Shown here: positions 1 to 8,300 of the stretch, piece by piece
How positions within the stretch are numbered: position 1 is the first letter of the stretch
Layout of the letters: each line of letters starts with the position of its first letter
Source of the DNA: Desulfobacteraceae bacterium 4572_89
Lineage (GTDB): Bacteria > Desulfobacterota > Desulfobacteria > Desulfobacterales > Desulfobacteraceae
Reading direction: 5' to 3'
Length of the DNA: 33,272 nucleotides
Assembly: GCA_002085465.1 (NCBI GenBank)
Contig: NBML01000006.1
Coordinates: 1 to 33,272, forward strand
The notes under the pieces: generated by a model
Database searches by the model: none
Seen by the model: the letters and a program-made list of their open reading frames with translations, nothing else
What the model was told of the DNA's origin: nothing
Program-made: the position numbers and the translations under genes

Positions 1-32
1 TTCAGTATCAATATAGCTTTGCCCAAGTCACC

Positions 33-116
33 TACGAAATTTCGATGAAAACTTGTTGATTTCGTGTTAGTAAATGCCTATATTTTGAGGAATAGTTTAC
101 GAAATTCGAAAACTTA
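33..116. repeat. imperfect A/T-rich direct repeat at left edge
   Basis: Two related stretches, 33-55 and 98-116, share the core TACGAAATT(T)CGA...AAAACTT. The first contains the 10-bp palindrome CGAAATTTCG at 35-44. I see no gene, promoter or terminator in 1-177, only this repeat. It could be an intergenic repeat family member or the remains of something lying left of the window. Confidence 0.4.
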
Positions 117-177
117 GTTCCCGGTTTCATGCACTTTTACAAGGCTTCGGGAATTGCTGTCTAATTTGCGGAATCAA

Positions 178-1230
178 TTAATTTACATAATCGCCGGGGT
201 GAATATCCCTTTTGGAAGAAAGGATCATTACGGTGGAAGCAATATCTTCTGTGTGTAAAACAATAAGCTTCCCTGAATTTAATGGATCAAGCTGGATGGC
301 ATTTTCTTTGTTTTTTGCCAGGATCGAACCAGGTTCTTTAAAAACGGATTTATTTTCCTGGAGAACTGAATAGATCTGGCCCGGTTTAATATTGTGGTTT
401 TTACCCATGTTTATGAAAGCGATTCTATTATCATTTATAAATACGGTATTATCTTCTGAGCAGATAAGAACCGCATCAATGGGGTCAGGATTTTTTTGAA
501 CCGGTAATATTGTATCCCTTTCATAAAAGGCCATTATCCTGTCCCCTACATTTGCATCCCGATAGGAATTTGTAATTATGGCTGTAACGTAATCTCCGTT
601 ATGTTCAAGAATTTTAATTTCTGCTTTAATCAGGTGCTTGATGCCTTGAAATTCAAGGTTATCAATTTTTTCTTTTATTTTTTCCGTTGTAAAGATTTGA
701 CCGATTGTTCCCGGCATCAGACTGGCTTTTCCCGTGGGGTTGATATATATGATATCATCTGTTGACATCATCAGGTTTCCATCCTTTTCCCGGATGATTT
801 TTCCCAGGGAAGGCTCAGCAGTTTCTTTGATAAAACCAATCTGGTTCATTTCAGGATAGGTAAAAGAAGGTATGATTGGGGGCAGGTTTTTTTTTTCAGG
901 TTCAGGATTTATTATGACCGCCTTTTTGTCATATTCAGGCTTTAAAAAAATCTGGATTTTTTTTCCAGGATATATCCAATGGGGATTTTTGATTTCTTTG
1001 TTCATTTCCCACAGCCCGGGCCAGTCCCATTGTGAATTATAAAACTTTTGGGACAGATCCCAGAGGGTATCGCCTTTTTGTATGGTATAGTAAAATCCAG
1101 AATCATGATTTGGATTAAATTCCCTGGAATCCCCAGCCAGGGCCATGGATGGAAAAATCATTGAGGAAAAAATAAGGTTTAACAAGATTATTATGCCCGG
1201 AATAATTGCTGTTCTTTTTATCTGATGCAT
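178..1230 (-). CDS. LysM domain envelope protein
   Basis: A 350-residue exported protein. Residues 1-32 form a signal peptide (basic start, long hydrophobic core, end near SMALAGD). A LysM domain follows at about 47-95, with the typical YTIQKGDTLWDLSQKFY start and the WIYPGKKI end; LysM binds glycan chains of peptidoglycan. The rest (about 120-350) is rich in beta strand and is not a family I can name. The likely place of action is the periplasm, attached to the cell wall. The ATG at 1230 follows an AGGGGAG ribosome site. It diverges from the HD-domain gene at 1378 and shares an intergenic region with overlapping promoters. The LysM call is firm; the precise function is unknown. Confidence 0.85.
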   Translation of the reverse strand: MHQIKRTAIIPGIIILLNLIFSSMIFPSMALAGDSREFNPNHDSGFYYTIQKGDTLWDLSQKFYNSQWDWPGLWEMNKEIKNPHWIYPGKKIQIFLKPEYDKKAVIINPEPEKKNLPPIIPSFTYPEMNQIGFIKETAEPSLGKIIREKDGNLMMSTDDIIYINPTGKASLMPGTIGQIFTTEKIKEKIDNLEFQGIKHLIKAEIKILEHNGDYVTAIITNSYRDANVGDRIMAFYERDTILPVQKNPDPIDAVLICSEDNTVFINDNRIAFINMGKNHNIKPGQIYSVLQENKSVFKEPGSILAKNKENAIQLDPLNSGKLIVLHTEDIASTVMILSSKRDIHPGDYVN

Positions 1231-1281
1231 GGTTTTCTCCCCTTAATCTGCCCTTACTCTGCATTGGTACCCTTGGAATTC

Positions 1282-1311
1282 TTGACTTTATTTAACCTCC
1301 TGTTCTATAAA
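1282..1311 (+). promoter_or_regulatory. candidate sigma-70 promoter for the HD-domain gene
   Basis: TTGACT at 1282-1287 and TATAAA at 1306-1311 are separated by 18 bases. The predicted start of transcription, near 1318, lies about 60 bases before the ATG at 1378. Confidence 0.5.
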
Positions 1312-1318
1312 AAGTCAA
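1290..1318 (-). promoter_or_regulatory. candidate sigma-70 promoter for the LysM gene
   Basis: On the minus strand TTGACT (1318-1313) and TTAAAT (1295-1290) have a 17-base spacer. The site overlaps the rightward promoter almost completely, so the two would compete for RNA polymerase. Confidence 0.42.
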
Positions 1319-1377
1319 GAATTGTTACTATTATTCATTAGGATTACTGTATATTTTATAATTGAATTGGATTGAAA

Positions 1378-1929
1378 ATGAAGCAGATTACAAATTTATT
1401 GTTTGAAGCCAGAATGCTGAAAGATTTGGTTCGGTCTGGTTATGCTTTTCTGGGGTCAGGCAAGGAAAGCATTGCAGAACATAGCTTTACCATGGCATTT
1501 ATCTGCCTTGTGATGGCAAAACTGGACCAGGATATAGACGGGTTAAAACTTGTGGCAATGGCTCTGGTTCATGACCTGCATGAAGCAAGGACTGGTGATT
1601 TTAACTATGTCCAGAAGAAATATTCAGATGTGGATGAAGCCAAAGCCATTTCTCATTTGATAAAAGACCTTCCTTTTGGTAATGATATCAGGTTACTTAC
1701 AGATGAATTTAATATGGGTGAAACAAAAGAGGCAAAACTTGCCAGAGATGCTGACCAGATTTCATTTATCCTTGAATTGAAAAAACTCAAGGATACAGGA
1801 GCGCAATCACCTGAAAAATGGTTGCCTGTTATTCTGGATCGACTGAAAACACAAACCGGGATACAAATGGCCCAGAGTATTATGGAAACCCAATGGGATG
1901 AATGGTGGATGAATGATTATTCTGAATAA
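1378..1929 (+). CDS. HD-domain phosphohydrolase (YfbR/HDDC2-like)
   Basis: A 183-residue protein of the HD superfamily, close in layout to YfbR/HDDC2 5'-deoxynucleotidases, which remove the phosphate from deoxynucleoside monophosphates in the cytoplasm. Visible metal-binding residues are H35 (AEHSF), H65-D66 (ALVHDLHEA) and an Asp in the ARDADQ segment (D124 or D126). The segment ARTGD after the HD pair matches the position of the family's conserved E-x-x-x-G-D stretch. The ATG at 1378 was chosen over a TTG two codons upstream. A perfect tandem copy of a 12-mer starts at the stop codon. The substrate cannot be read from sequence. Confidence 0.8.
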   Translation: MKQITNLLFEARMLKDLVRSGYAFLGSGKESIAEHSFTMAFICLVMAKLDQDIDGLKLVAMALVHDLHEARTGDFNYVQKKYSDVDEAKAISHLIKDLPFGNDIRLLTDEFNMGETKEAKLARDADQISFILELKKLKDTGAQSPEKWLPVILDRLKTQTGIQMAQSIMETQWDEWWMNDYSE

Positions 1930-1949
1930 CCGGCCTGATAACCGGCCTG
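1926..1949. repeat. tandem 12-bp duplication at a stop codon
   Basis: ATAACCGGCCTG occurs twice in a row (1926-1937 and 1938-1949). The first copy holds the TAA of the HD gene. It looks like a recent small duplication and has no evident function. Confidence 0.7.
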
Positions 1950-1969
1950 GAAGATAGGCAAGAGTGCCC

Positions 1970-3048
1970 ATGGACAAAGACCTTATTTCACTCCTTTATG
2001 TGGGTGATAAAGGGAGTGATGATCTATCTGCCTTGTTTTCAAAGGCCAATGGATTTGCAGCTCATTTCAGCTCCAGTGCCCGGGAGGGCTCCCGGAAAGC
2101 TGTGAATAAACTGCCGGATATCATTTTGATTGATGATCCAGGTACCAGAGTGGTGAACCCATCTGCAATTCTGCCTGCAAAAGATAATATCAATGCTTTT
2201 GGGAATATACAATTCAGGTTTCAGCCGGCTTTTTTTCTCATGGTGGAAAAATTTCCTGAATTTGATATGAGAATGAAACTACATGATTTAGGATATGATG
2301 AATTCCTGGTGTTACCCATGTCTGAAAAAGAACTCCACTATAAATCCCGCATTTTTCTTGAGAAAAAAAATCTTGAACAAAAACAGATTTCCCGGGAGCT
2401 GAAACTGCAAAAGGCATTCCACTATCTGGACCAGTTCAAAAAAGAATTGAAAGCAACTAAAAAACAACTGGTCCAGGAAAAAAACAGTTTAAACAATGCA
2501 TTAAAACAGAAAAGAAAGATCTTACAAACTATGAAAAAAATATCTGGGTTCAATATCCTGTAAAAGGGGCTGACCTTTTGAAGGTTTGCCAGGGCTTTGA
2601 TGATTGCGCCGGGATAATTCGGCCTTTGAATGAGAATTCAGACGGGACAGGCTTCCCTGATGGGTTAAAAAGAAGGTATATTCCTCTGTTATCGCGAATA
2701 CTTGCCGGAGCAGATGCCTTTGATATGCTGAAAGACAACCAGAATATCCATTCTTTGGAAGATCTGCTGGTTGAGCTGGAGAGTATAGCAGGGTCCCGGC
2801 TTGATCCTGTGATAGTTGGCTGGCTCGAAAAATATGCTGTACTCCACATGGGATCTGATGCATACCAGGTAAGGGGGGTGGGGGTTGAGCAGCTTGAACC
2901 AGGGATGATGCTGGGAACCGCATTATTTACCTCCACCGGAACCAAACTTTTTTCTGTGAACACTCTGCTCACACAGGAATCAATTGATAAAATTATACAA
3001 TACAGCAGGGAGTACCCTGTGGATAAAATTATTTACATAAAGGTTTAG
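1970..3048 (+). pseudogene. broken response-regulator / HD-GYP gene
   Basis: Two overlapping pieces in different frames appear to be one damaged gene. Piece one (ATG 1970 to stop 2563; a GTG lies at 1964) has a degenerate receiver-like domain and a Lys-rich coiled coil. Piece two, open from 2461 to 3048, begins to look real near 2518 with DLTNYEKNIWVQYPVKGADLL and continues with NENSDGTGFPDGLKRRYIPLLSRILAGADAFD (shown here in parts: DGTGFPDGL, RILAGADAFD), the second half of an HD-GYP domain. The first half, with the catalytic HD pair (some 75 residues), is absent from all frames. The junction lies in an A-rich stretch at about 2500-2520. HD-GYP proteins degrade cyclic di-GMP; without the HD pair this one should not. 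It sits 3 bases before motA, so the intact form probably modulated motility. Piece two, if translated alone, could start at TTG 2578. A sequence error is the alternative. Confidence 0.7.
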
Positions 3049-3051
3049 AAA

Positions 3052-3813
3052 ATGGACATTTCTTCGATTATCGGTGTTGTGTCAGGAATGGGATTTGTGC
3101 TGGGTACCATACTTTTGGGAAGCGGTATCATGATGTTTGTAAATATCCCCTCAGTTCTCATTGTCGTGGGTGGGACCCTTGCTGCCTGCATGATTGCCTA
3201 TCCTTTGTCCGATTTTTTAAGTGTGTTTAAAACTGCCATGAAAGTCTTTATGTTTAAAATTGAAAAGCCTGAAGATATTATTGGAAACCTGGTTGAAATT
3301 TCAAATAAGGCCAGAAAAGGAGGGCTGCTTTCCATAGAATCGGATATCCAGTCAACCCCGGACCCCTATCTGGCCCAGGCCCTTCAGATGACAGTGGACG
3401 GGGTCAAGACAGCAGATATTGCCGCCATCATGCAAAAAAAAATGTCCCTCACCAAAAAGGGACTGGACACTGGAGCTGATATCTTTTCCAGCATGGGGGC
3501 CTATGCTCCAGCCTTTGGGATGATCGGGACATTAATAGGGCTTGTTCAGATGCTTGCCAATCTGGATGACCCCTCATCCATCGGACCCAAGATGGCTGTT
3601 GCCATGATCACAACATTTTATGGGGCAGTTCTTGCCAATCTGTTTTTTATTCCCATGAGTGATAAACTCAGTGGAAGAAATGAAGAAGAGATTACAAATA
3701 TGAATATTATTTTTGAAGGTATCCTCTCCATAAGGGAAGGAGAACACCCCAAACTACTGGAGGATAAACTCAAGGTCTACATGGCAGAAGGCAAAAAAGA
3801 AGAAAAAAAATAA
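3052..3813 (+). CDS. motA: flagellar motor stator protein MotA
   Basis: A 253-residue inner-membrane protein, the usual length for MotA. MotA and MotB form the stator that couples ion flow to flagellar rotation. Membrane segments are visible near residues 6-24 and 32-50, then a cytoplasmic loop containing the charged KAFMFKIEKPEDII-type stretch, and two later segments around the conserved GAYAPAFGMIGTLIGLV motif (about 147-163) and the ATFYGAVLANLFF-like stretch (about 183-203). The C-terminus is charged and Lys/Glu-rich. It starts 3 bases after the broken HD-GYP frame and is followed after 23 bases by motB, so the three were one transcription unit. Whether protons or sodium ions drive it cannot be told safely. 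Confidence 0.95.
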   Translation: MDISSIIGVVSGMGFVLGTILLGSGIMMFVNIPSVLIVVGGTLAACMIAYPLSDFLSVFKTAMKVFMFKIEKPEDIIGNLVEISNKARKGGLLSIESDIQSTPDPYLAQALQMTVDGVKTADIAAIMQKKMSLTKKGLDTGADIFSSMGAYAPAFGMIGTLIGLVQMLANLDDPSSIGPKMAVAMITTFYGAVLANLFFIPMSDKLSGRNEEEITNMNIIFEGILSIREGEHPKLLEDKLKVYMAEGKKEEKK

Positions 3814-3836
3814 CAAATTAAAAAAGAGAATAACCA

Positions 3837-4649
3837 ATGGCTGAAGAGACCGGAGCAGAAGCTGAAGAGGAGATGATCCTATCCTCTCCGCCCGAGGAGA
3901 AAAAGGAAGAGGGAGGGGGTGCGCCTGAGTGGATGGCCACCTTTGCTGACCTTGTAACCCTTTTAATGTGCTTTTTTGTCTTGCTTTTTGCCATGAGTAC
4001 CACCCAGCAGGAAACTTACAAGGAATTGGTAAAGTCCCTGAAATCAGCCCTGGGTGCCCAGGCCGTACCAGAATCAGGTACCAGGGAAGGACTTACAATG
4101 CATGCGGTCCCTTCTGAAGAACCTTCTGAAAATCAGCAGATAGATGAACTGGGTGGGATGATCGAAAAAGAGATGGAGGAGATTGTCTCGGAAGTCAGGG
4201 AACTGGTATTATTCAATAAGCTTGGCGGGGAAGTCAGTGTTACCAAAAATGAGGATGGTGTTGTCATAACCATGTCAGACCTTCTTCTCTTTGCCGCAGG
4301 CGGGACCCAATTGTCTGACAAAGGTCTGGATATCTTGAAAAAGGTTGCCTCGGTCCTTTCCAAACTTGCCTATCATGTAAAGATAAAAGGGCATACGGAC
4401 AGCTCTCCCATAGCTTCCACCTTTTATCCTTCAAATTGGGAATTGTCCAGTGCAAGGGCGTCCACCGTGGTCCGTCTTCTTGTACTTAACGGGGTTCCTC
4501 CCCAGTATATTTCCGCGGAAGGCTATGCCCATTATCATCCCATTGCCACAAATGATACTGCCCAGGGCAGGGCCAGGAACCGGCGGGTTGAGATTGTCTA
4601 TGCCCGGGACAGCATTGCAAGACAGTTTGCAGATATGCAAACCCGCTAA
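3837..4649 (+). CDS. motB: flagellar motor stator protein MotB
   Basis: A 270-residue partner of MotA. An acidic cytoplasmic tail of about 30 residues is followed by one membrane segment (about 33-53) that carries the ion-binding aspartate, D38, in the motif WMATFADLVTLL. The periplasmic part ends with an OmpA-like peptidoglycan-binding domain (about 150-260); its signature is KGHTDSSP followed by NWELSSARASTVVRLL and RNRRVEI. The protein anchors the stator to the cell wall. It is the last gene of this unit and converges with the HDOD gene, whose end lies 35 bases away; I see no convincing hairpin between them. Confidence 0.95.
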   Translation: MAEETGAEAEEEMILSSPPEEKKEEGGGAPEWMATFADLVTLLMCFFVLLFAMSTTQQETYKELVKSLKSALGAQAVPESGTREGLTMHAVPSEEPSENQQIDELGGMIEKEMEEIVSEVRELVLFNKLGGEVSVTKNEDGVVITMSDLLLFAAGGTQLSDKGLDILKKVASVLSKLAYHVKIKGHTDSSPIASTFYPSNWELSSARASTVVRLLVLNGVPPQYISAEGYAHYHPIATNDTAQGRARNRRVEIVYARDSIARQFADMQTR

Positions 4650-4684
4650 ATCCAGTTTATTCCAGGGTTTTTTCGGGGGTTTTT

Positions 4685-5524
4685 TCATGGTTGGCCGGGC
4701 TTTGCATCTTCCAGGGCAACTTCAAGCTCTGCCACCCCTATTTCCGGCATACCAAGGATGTCTGCTTCCTTTGAACTGACAATACCGTCCAGGTCAGCTC
4801 CAGGCTCATTTGTCTCCATTTTTATGCATACGTTATTTACAAGCCTTACGATCACCAGCAAAATATCTGATTGATTATATTCTTCGGAGTGGTGGTCCCT
4901 GGCAATGATCCGGTATTGTTCAGGCAGGTTCCATTTGGTTAAGAGGGAATACCCAAGGGAAGTGTGGAGGTTATTCAGGATTTTTTCAATGAGTTGGGGG
5001 GGTGGCTTGAAATCAATGGTTTTGGATTGAAGAATTTTTTCCAGGGCCGATAAAAGATATAATTTACCCATATCATGCAGAAGTCCTGCAATAAAAGCTC
5101 TGGGAATCAACTCCTGCATGGACAGGTATTTAGCTGTCCACAAAGATCCTGTGGCACAGGCTATGGAATGTTTCCACAATCGGTTTTGATGTGACCGGAT
5201 CAGGGGATCAGCAGATTTGAAATTTTTCTGATGTATAAGTTTCATGAGAACATTTACCATTTCATTCTGCCCCAGTCTTATCACTGCGTCCTCAACGGTG
5301 TCTATACTTCCAAGTCCCCTGTAAAAAGGAGAGTTGGCTGTTTTGAGTACCTGGCTGGTCAAGGTGGGGTCATTCAGGATCAGCCTTGCCAATATTGTAA
5401 AGTCTGGATCTGTCTTCATGGCTTCTCCCTGAATTTTCATGGCCTGGGGGCTGAGGACGGGTAAGGATTCCTTTTTTTTGATCTGTTGTTTTATAATATC
5501 AATGATACTTGGTTTTTGAATCAT
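4685..5524 (-). CDS. HDOD domain protein
   Basis: A 279-residue cytoplasmic protein that is nearly all HDOD domain (about 10-220), a family related to HD phosphohydrolases and linked to signalling, often near chemotaxis, pilus or cyclic-di-GMP genes. Typical features are LPVLSPQAMKI near the start, LILNDPTLTSQVLKTANSPFY (seen here as NDPTLTSQVLKTANS), and a central helix pair. Unlike many HDOD proteins it keeps an HD-like pair in GLLHDMGKLYLL and a second DHH (ARDHHSE), so some hydrolase activity is not excluded. Its ATG lies 2 bases beyond the stop of the GspE/PilB ATPase, so the two are co-transcribed; a role in pilus or secretion control is a reasonable inference only. Confidence 0.85.
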   Translation of the reverse strand: MIQKPSIIDIIKQQIKKKESLPVLSPQAMKIQGEAMKTDPDFTILARLILNDPTLTSQVLKTANSPFYRGLGSIDTVEDAVIRLGQNEMVNVLMKLIHQKNFKSADPLIRSHQNRLWKHSIACATGSLWTAKYLSMQELIPRAFIAGLLHDMGKLYLLSALEKILQSKTIDFKPPPQLIEKILNNLHTSLGYSLLTKWNLPEQYRIIARDHHSEEYNQSDILLVIVRLVNNVCIKMETNEPGADLDGIVSSKEADILGMPEIGVAELEVALEDAKPGQP

Positions 5525-5526
5525 TT

Positions 5527-7389
5527 TCAGGACACTCCTAACAATCTGTTAATTTCATGAATGGGCCTCGGGGGATATAGCCTGGGAATGCATCGGAAAG
5601 TCTCTTCCAAAGTTGTGATACCAGAAGAAACCTTGGACAGAGCATCTTCCATTAATGTAACCAGTCCCGTTGTTTCAATACTGATTTTTCTCAGTTCATA
5701 ACTTGATTTGAACTCCAGTATGGCTGCTTTGATAAATTCATTGAGAACCAGCATTTCATAAACTGCAACTCTGCCTTTGTAGCCTGTGTGGTTACATACC
5801 GGGCATCCGGTCCCTTTTAAAAAATTGTATTTCCCCATATCTTCAGGGCCGTATTCCAGGAGTTTCAGGTCAGATGAGGTTGGTTTATAGGGTTGCTGGC
5901 AATGGGGACATACCCTTCGTAAAAGCCGCTGGGCCAGAACACAGGTCACAGTCGATGAAATCAGAAATGCTTCAACATCCATGTTCATTAATCGTATCAA
6001 TCCGCTCACACTGTCTTCGGTATGAAATGAGGTTAATACCTTATGTCCGGTGAGAGCAGCATGGACTGCTACATTGGCAGAGTAGTTGTCCCTGATTTCT
6101 CCGATAACTATCACATCAGGGTCCTGGCGAACTATGTGGCGCAGGGTTTCTTCAAAGGTAAGATTGATATTTGGATCAATGGAACATTGGGAAATTCCTT
6201 CCACTACATATTCCACTGGATCTTCCGCCGTCACAATACTGGTCTGGGGGCTACTGATATCTGATACACAGGAGTAGAGGGTGGTTGTTTTACCAGAGCC
6301 TGTGGGGCCTGTGATAATCATGACCCCGCTTGGCACACTTAATACGTCTTTTTTGAAACGTTCCAGCATTTTGGGCTGCATCCCTATCTGGTCAATTTTT
6401 ATGATTTGATCAATGCGGTTCAAAATTCTCAAAACAATTTTTTCACCAAAAACCGTAATAAAAATAGAGACTCGTAAATCAAAGGAGTTGCCCTTATGCT
6501 CAAAGGACATTCGCCCATCCTGGTGTCTTCTTTTTTCAGCGATATTGGCTTTGCTTAAAATTTTTATCCTGGAGGACACCATGCTTGCAGCATTAACAGG
6601 AAATGCCTTATAGGGTACAAGGATTCCATCTATCCTGTATCGAACCTGCAGCCTTTCTTCAAAGGGCTCAATGTGAATATCACTGGCACCCTGGTCAATG
6701 GCATTTCCGATAATTGATTCCACAATACCGATGGCTGTATTTTCATCCACAACTGCTTTGAACCTGGCACCGGAACTCAGCTTTTCTAATTTTTTTTCAA
6801 TCATGTTCTGGGCGGCAATGCCCATGATATAATTTTTGCCAAATAGTTGTCTGGCACCCTGGATATCTGTTTTGGAGAAAGGGTCTGCAAAGGCAATCAA
6901 GGTTTTACCCTTTACCTTTCTTATGGGAAGGAAATGATTGGCCATGCACCATTTGATGGGAGTGTTTTCAATGACTTTGCTGTCAACATCTTCAATGGAC
7001 AGATCAATAAAAGGAAATCCAAGTTGAACGGACAGGGCCTCAATGAAAGCGCTTTCAGTCATGAACTGATTCTCAAGAAGAATTTGTCCGATCCGTTTGT
7101 TTCCTTCGGTTTTCTGTATACTCAGGGCTGCATTGAGTTTTTCCCGGGACAGGTACCCGAATTCAACCATGAGATCACCGATTCGAAGGGAAAGGTGATT
7201 GGCCCGCAATACCTCTTTGACCCGGTTTTCATCAATATATTTCAGGTCTTTGAGGGTGTCGATCAAGGTTTTATTCATTGAAAGTTTAGATTTTACCCGC
7301 AAGGCATACTGGGCTTTTTCCTTGGTCAGCAATCCTTCTTTCAGCAACAGGGAAACAATTTCACCCAGTTCTGTTTCTGGTTCATTCAT
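5527..7389 (-). CDS. GspE/PilB-type secretion or pilus assembly ATPase
   Basis: A 620-residue hexameric motor ATPase that powers type IV pilus extension or type II secretion from the cytoplasmic face of the membrane. Two N-terminal MshEN-like stretches are visible (about 10-60, and about 70-170 with LSREKLNAALSIQ and IGQILLE); such domains bind cyclic di-GMP in some relatives. The ATPase core follows: Walker A GPTGSGKTT near residue 361, an Asp box/Walker B region with DPDVIVIGEIRD, and a His box (ALTGHKVLTSFHTED). A zinc ribbon CPHC...CPVC sits near 500-530. The ATG at 7389 is preferred over GTG 7398 because AGGAG lies 8 bases before it. It overlaps the YkgJ-type gene by 8 bases. Pilus (PilB) versus secretion (GspE) cannot be settled; a prepilin peptidase gene lies at the right edge. 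Confidence 0.92.
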   Translation of the reverse strand: MNEPETELGEIVSLLLKEGLLTKEKAQYALRVKSKLSMNKTLIDTLKDLKYIDENRVKEVLRANHLSLRIGDLMVEFGYLSREKLNAALSIQKTEGNKRIGQILLENQFMTESAFIEALSVQLGFPFIDLSIEDVDSKVIENTPIKWCMANHFLPIRKVKGKTLIAFADPFSKTDIQGARQLFGKNYIMGIAAQNMIEKKLEKLSSGARFKAVVDENTAIGIVESIIGNAIDQGASDIHIEPFEERLQVRYRIDGILVPYKAFPVNAASMVSSRIKILSKANIAEKRRHQDGRMSFEHKGNSFDLRVSIFITVFGEKIVLRILNRIDQIIKIDQIGMQPKMLERFKKDVLSVPSGVMIITGPTGSGKTTTLYSCVSDISSPQTSIVTAEDPVEYVVEGISQCSIDPNINLTFEETLRHIVRQDPDVIVIGEIRDNYSANVAVHAALTGHKVLTSFHTEDSVSGLIRLMNMDVEAFLISSTVTCVLAQRLLRRVCPHCQQPYKPTSSDLKLLEYGPEDMGKYNFLKGTGCPVCNHTGYKGRVAVYEMLVLNEFIKAAILEFKSSYELRKISIETTGLVTLMEDALSKVSSGITTLEETFRCIPRLYPPRPIHEINRLLGVS

Positions 7390-7705
7390 AATTGTCACTC
7401 CTGGTATCTGTTTTTTCTAGTATAATTTTTTGTGTAAGGTCCGGTTTTTGGAGTTCCCTGGCAACAATCTGTCGGAGATCTGGATGGGGAACGTCTTTTT
7501 TCATACCCCGGCATGAACCTGCCATGGCATTCCAGTTTTCAGGATTTTTCAGAATGGTTTTGATAAAGGGCCACGCCCTGCACATACGGGGTTTAACCGG
7601 GTGGATCGTACATTGTTTTTCTTGATGGAAAAAAATGCAATACCCATCTTTTCCAATGGTTAGTACCAACCTTGATCCGGAATGATCACAATAATCAGAA
7701 TCCAT
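7382..7705 (-). CDS. YkgJ-type cysteine-cluster protein, short at the N-terminus
   Basis: A 107-residue protein with the second half of the YkgJ (zinc- or iron-binding cysteine cluster) domain: DGYCIFFHQEKQC and HPVKPRMCRAWPF. Usual members start with a C-x2-C-C type cluster some 35-40 residues earlier; here the frame is closed by a stop shortly upstream, so the first cluster is absent. The ATG at 7705 lies inside the end of recR (11-base overlap). The remaining C6, C23, C32 and C41 could still bind a metal. Either this is a shortened variant or an N-terminal deletion at the recR boundary. It overlaps the ATPase gene downstream. Family function is poorly known. Confidence 0.65.
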   Translation of the reverse strand: MDSDYCDHSGSRLVLTIGKDGYCIFFHQEKQCTIHPVKPRMCRAWPFIKTILKNPENWNAMAGSCRGMKKDVPHPDLRQIVARELQKPDLTQKIILEKTDTRSDNYE

Positions 7706-8294
7706 AGCGTTTTTCCATGGCTTTCTGCATGGTTAAAGGGTCTACGTATTGCAGATCCCCACCCATGGGAATACCTGATGCAATCCGTGTGATGGTAATT
7801 TTTTTTGATATAAGCTGGTTTAGAATATAGGCTGCAGTGGCCTCGCCTTCTACATTGGTTTTTGTGGCAAGAATAATCTCTGTTACCTTTTGTGGGTCAG
7901 CTCGGTTAAATAATTCTTTCAACCTGATATCATTGGGGCCTATACCGTCAATGGGAGAAAGGGCGCCTCCCAGGATGTGATAGACTCCTGAAAATATATT
8001 GGCCTTTTCAATGGCTGCCATGTCTGTGGGATTTTCAACCACACAGATCAAAGAATTATCCCTTGCCGGATCCATGCATATCCGGCAAAGGGAGCTGTCA
8101 CTCAGGGCAAAACAGGATGAACAGAGCCTGACACTGCTTTTAAGCTCAATAATATCACCTGCAAGGGCAGCGGCCTCATGATCCGGTGCATGGAGTATAT
8201 GAAGCGCCAGTCTCTCAGCTGTTTTTTTCCCAATACCCGGAAGGGTGGATAAAGAGTTTATCAGTTTTAAAATAGACTTTGGATAATGATTCAC
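7695..8294 (-). CDS. recR: recombination mediator protein RecR
   Basis: A 199-residue protein of the usual RecR length. RecR works with RecF and RecO to load RecA on gaps during recombinational repair. It shows the N-terminal helix-hairpin-helix (LPGIGKKTAERLALH, residues 18-32), a four-cysteine zinc site (C58, C61, C70, C73) and a Toprim domain starting at ICVVENPTDMAAIE. The start is a GTG at 8294, 6 bases after the ybaB stop. The order dnaX-ybaB-recR is a widely conserved cluster and supports the call. Confidence 0.95.
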   Translation of the reverse strand: MNHYPKSILKLINSLSTLPGIGKKTAERLALHILHAPDHEAAALAGDIIELKSSVRLCSSCFALSDSSLCRICMDPARDNSLICVVENPTDMAAIEKANIFSGVYHILGGALSPIDGIGPNDIRLKELFNRADPQKVTEIILATKTNVEGEATAAYILNQLISKKITITRIASGIPMGGDLQYVDPLTMQKAMEKRYGF

Positions 8295-8300
8295 TGATGT

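Larger units (their letters stand above)
1277..1323. promoter_or_regulatory. 13-bp inverted repeat between divergent genes
   Basis: The arms AATTCTTGACTTT (1277-1289) and AAAGTCAAGAATT (1311-1323) are perfect inverted copies separated by 21 bases. Each arm contains a TTGACT -35-like hexamer, so the element is symmetrical around two opposed promoters. A perfect palindrome of this spacing could be an operator for a dimeric regulator, or simply the result of mirrored promoters. A terminator is unlikely because both flanking genes point away from it. Confidence 0.5.

Noticed and set aside
2490..2525. Programmed -1 frameshift joining the two HD-GYP pieces
   Set aside because: There is no classic slippery heptamer with a downstream structure, and joining the frames would still lack the catalytic HD half.
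2522..2972. Two minus-strand frames over the HD-GYP remnant
   Set aside because: Both lack family features, while the plus strand reads clear HD-GYP motifs.
4450..4779. Plus-strand frame overlapping the motB end and the HDOD gene
   Set aside because: It runs across two convergent genes with firm family matches and reads no known motif.
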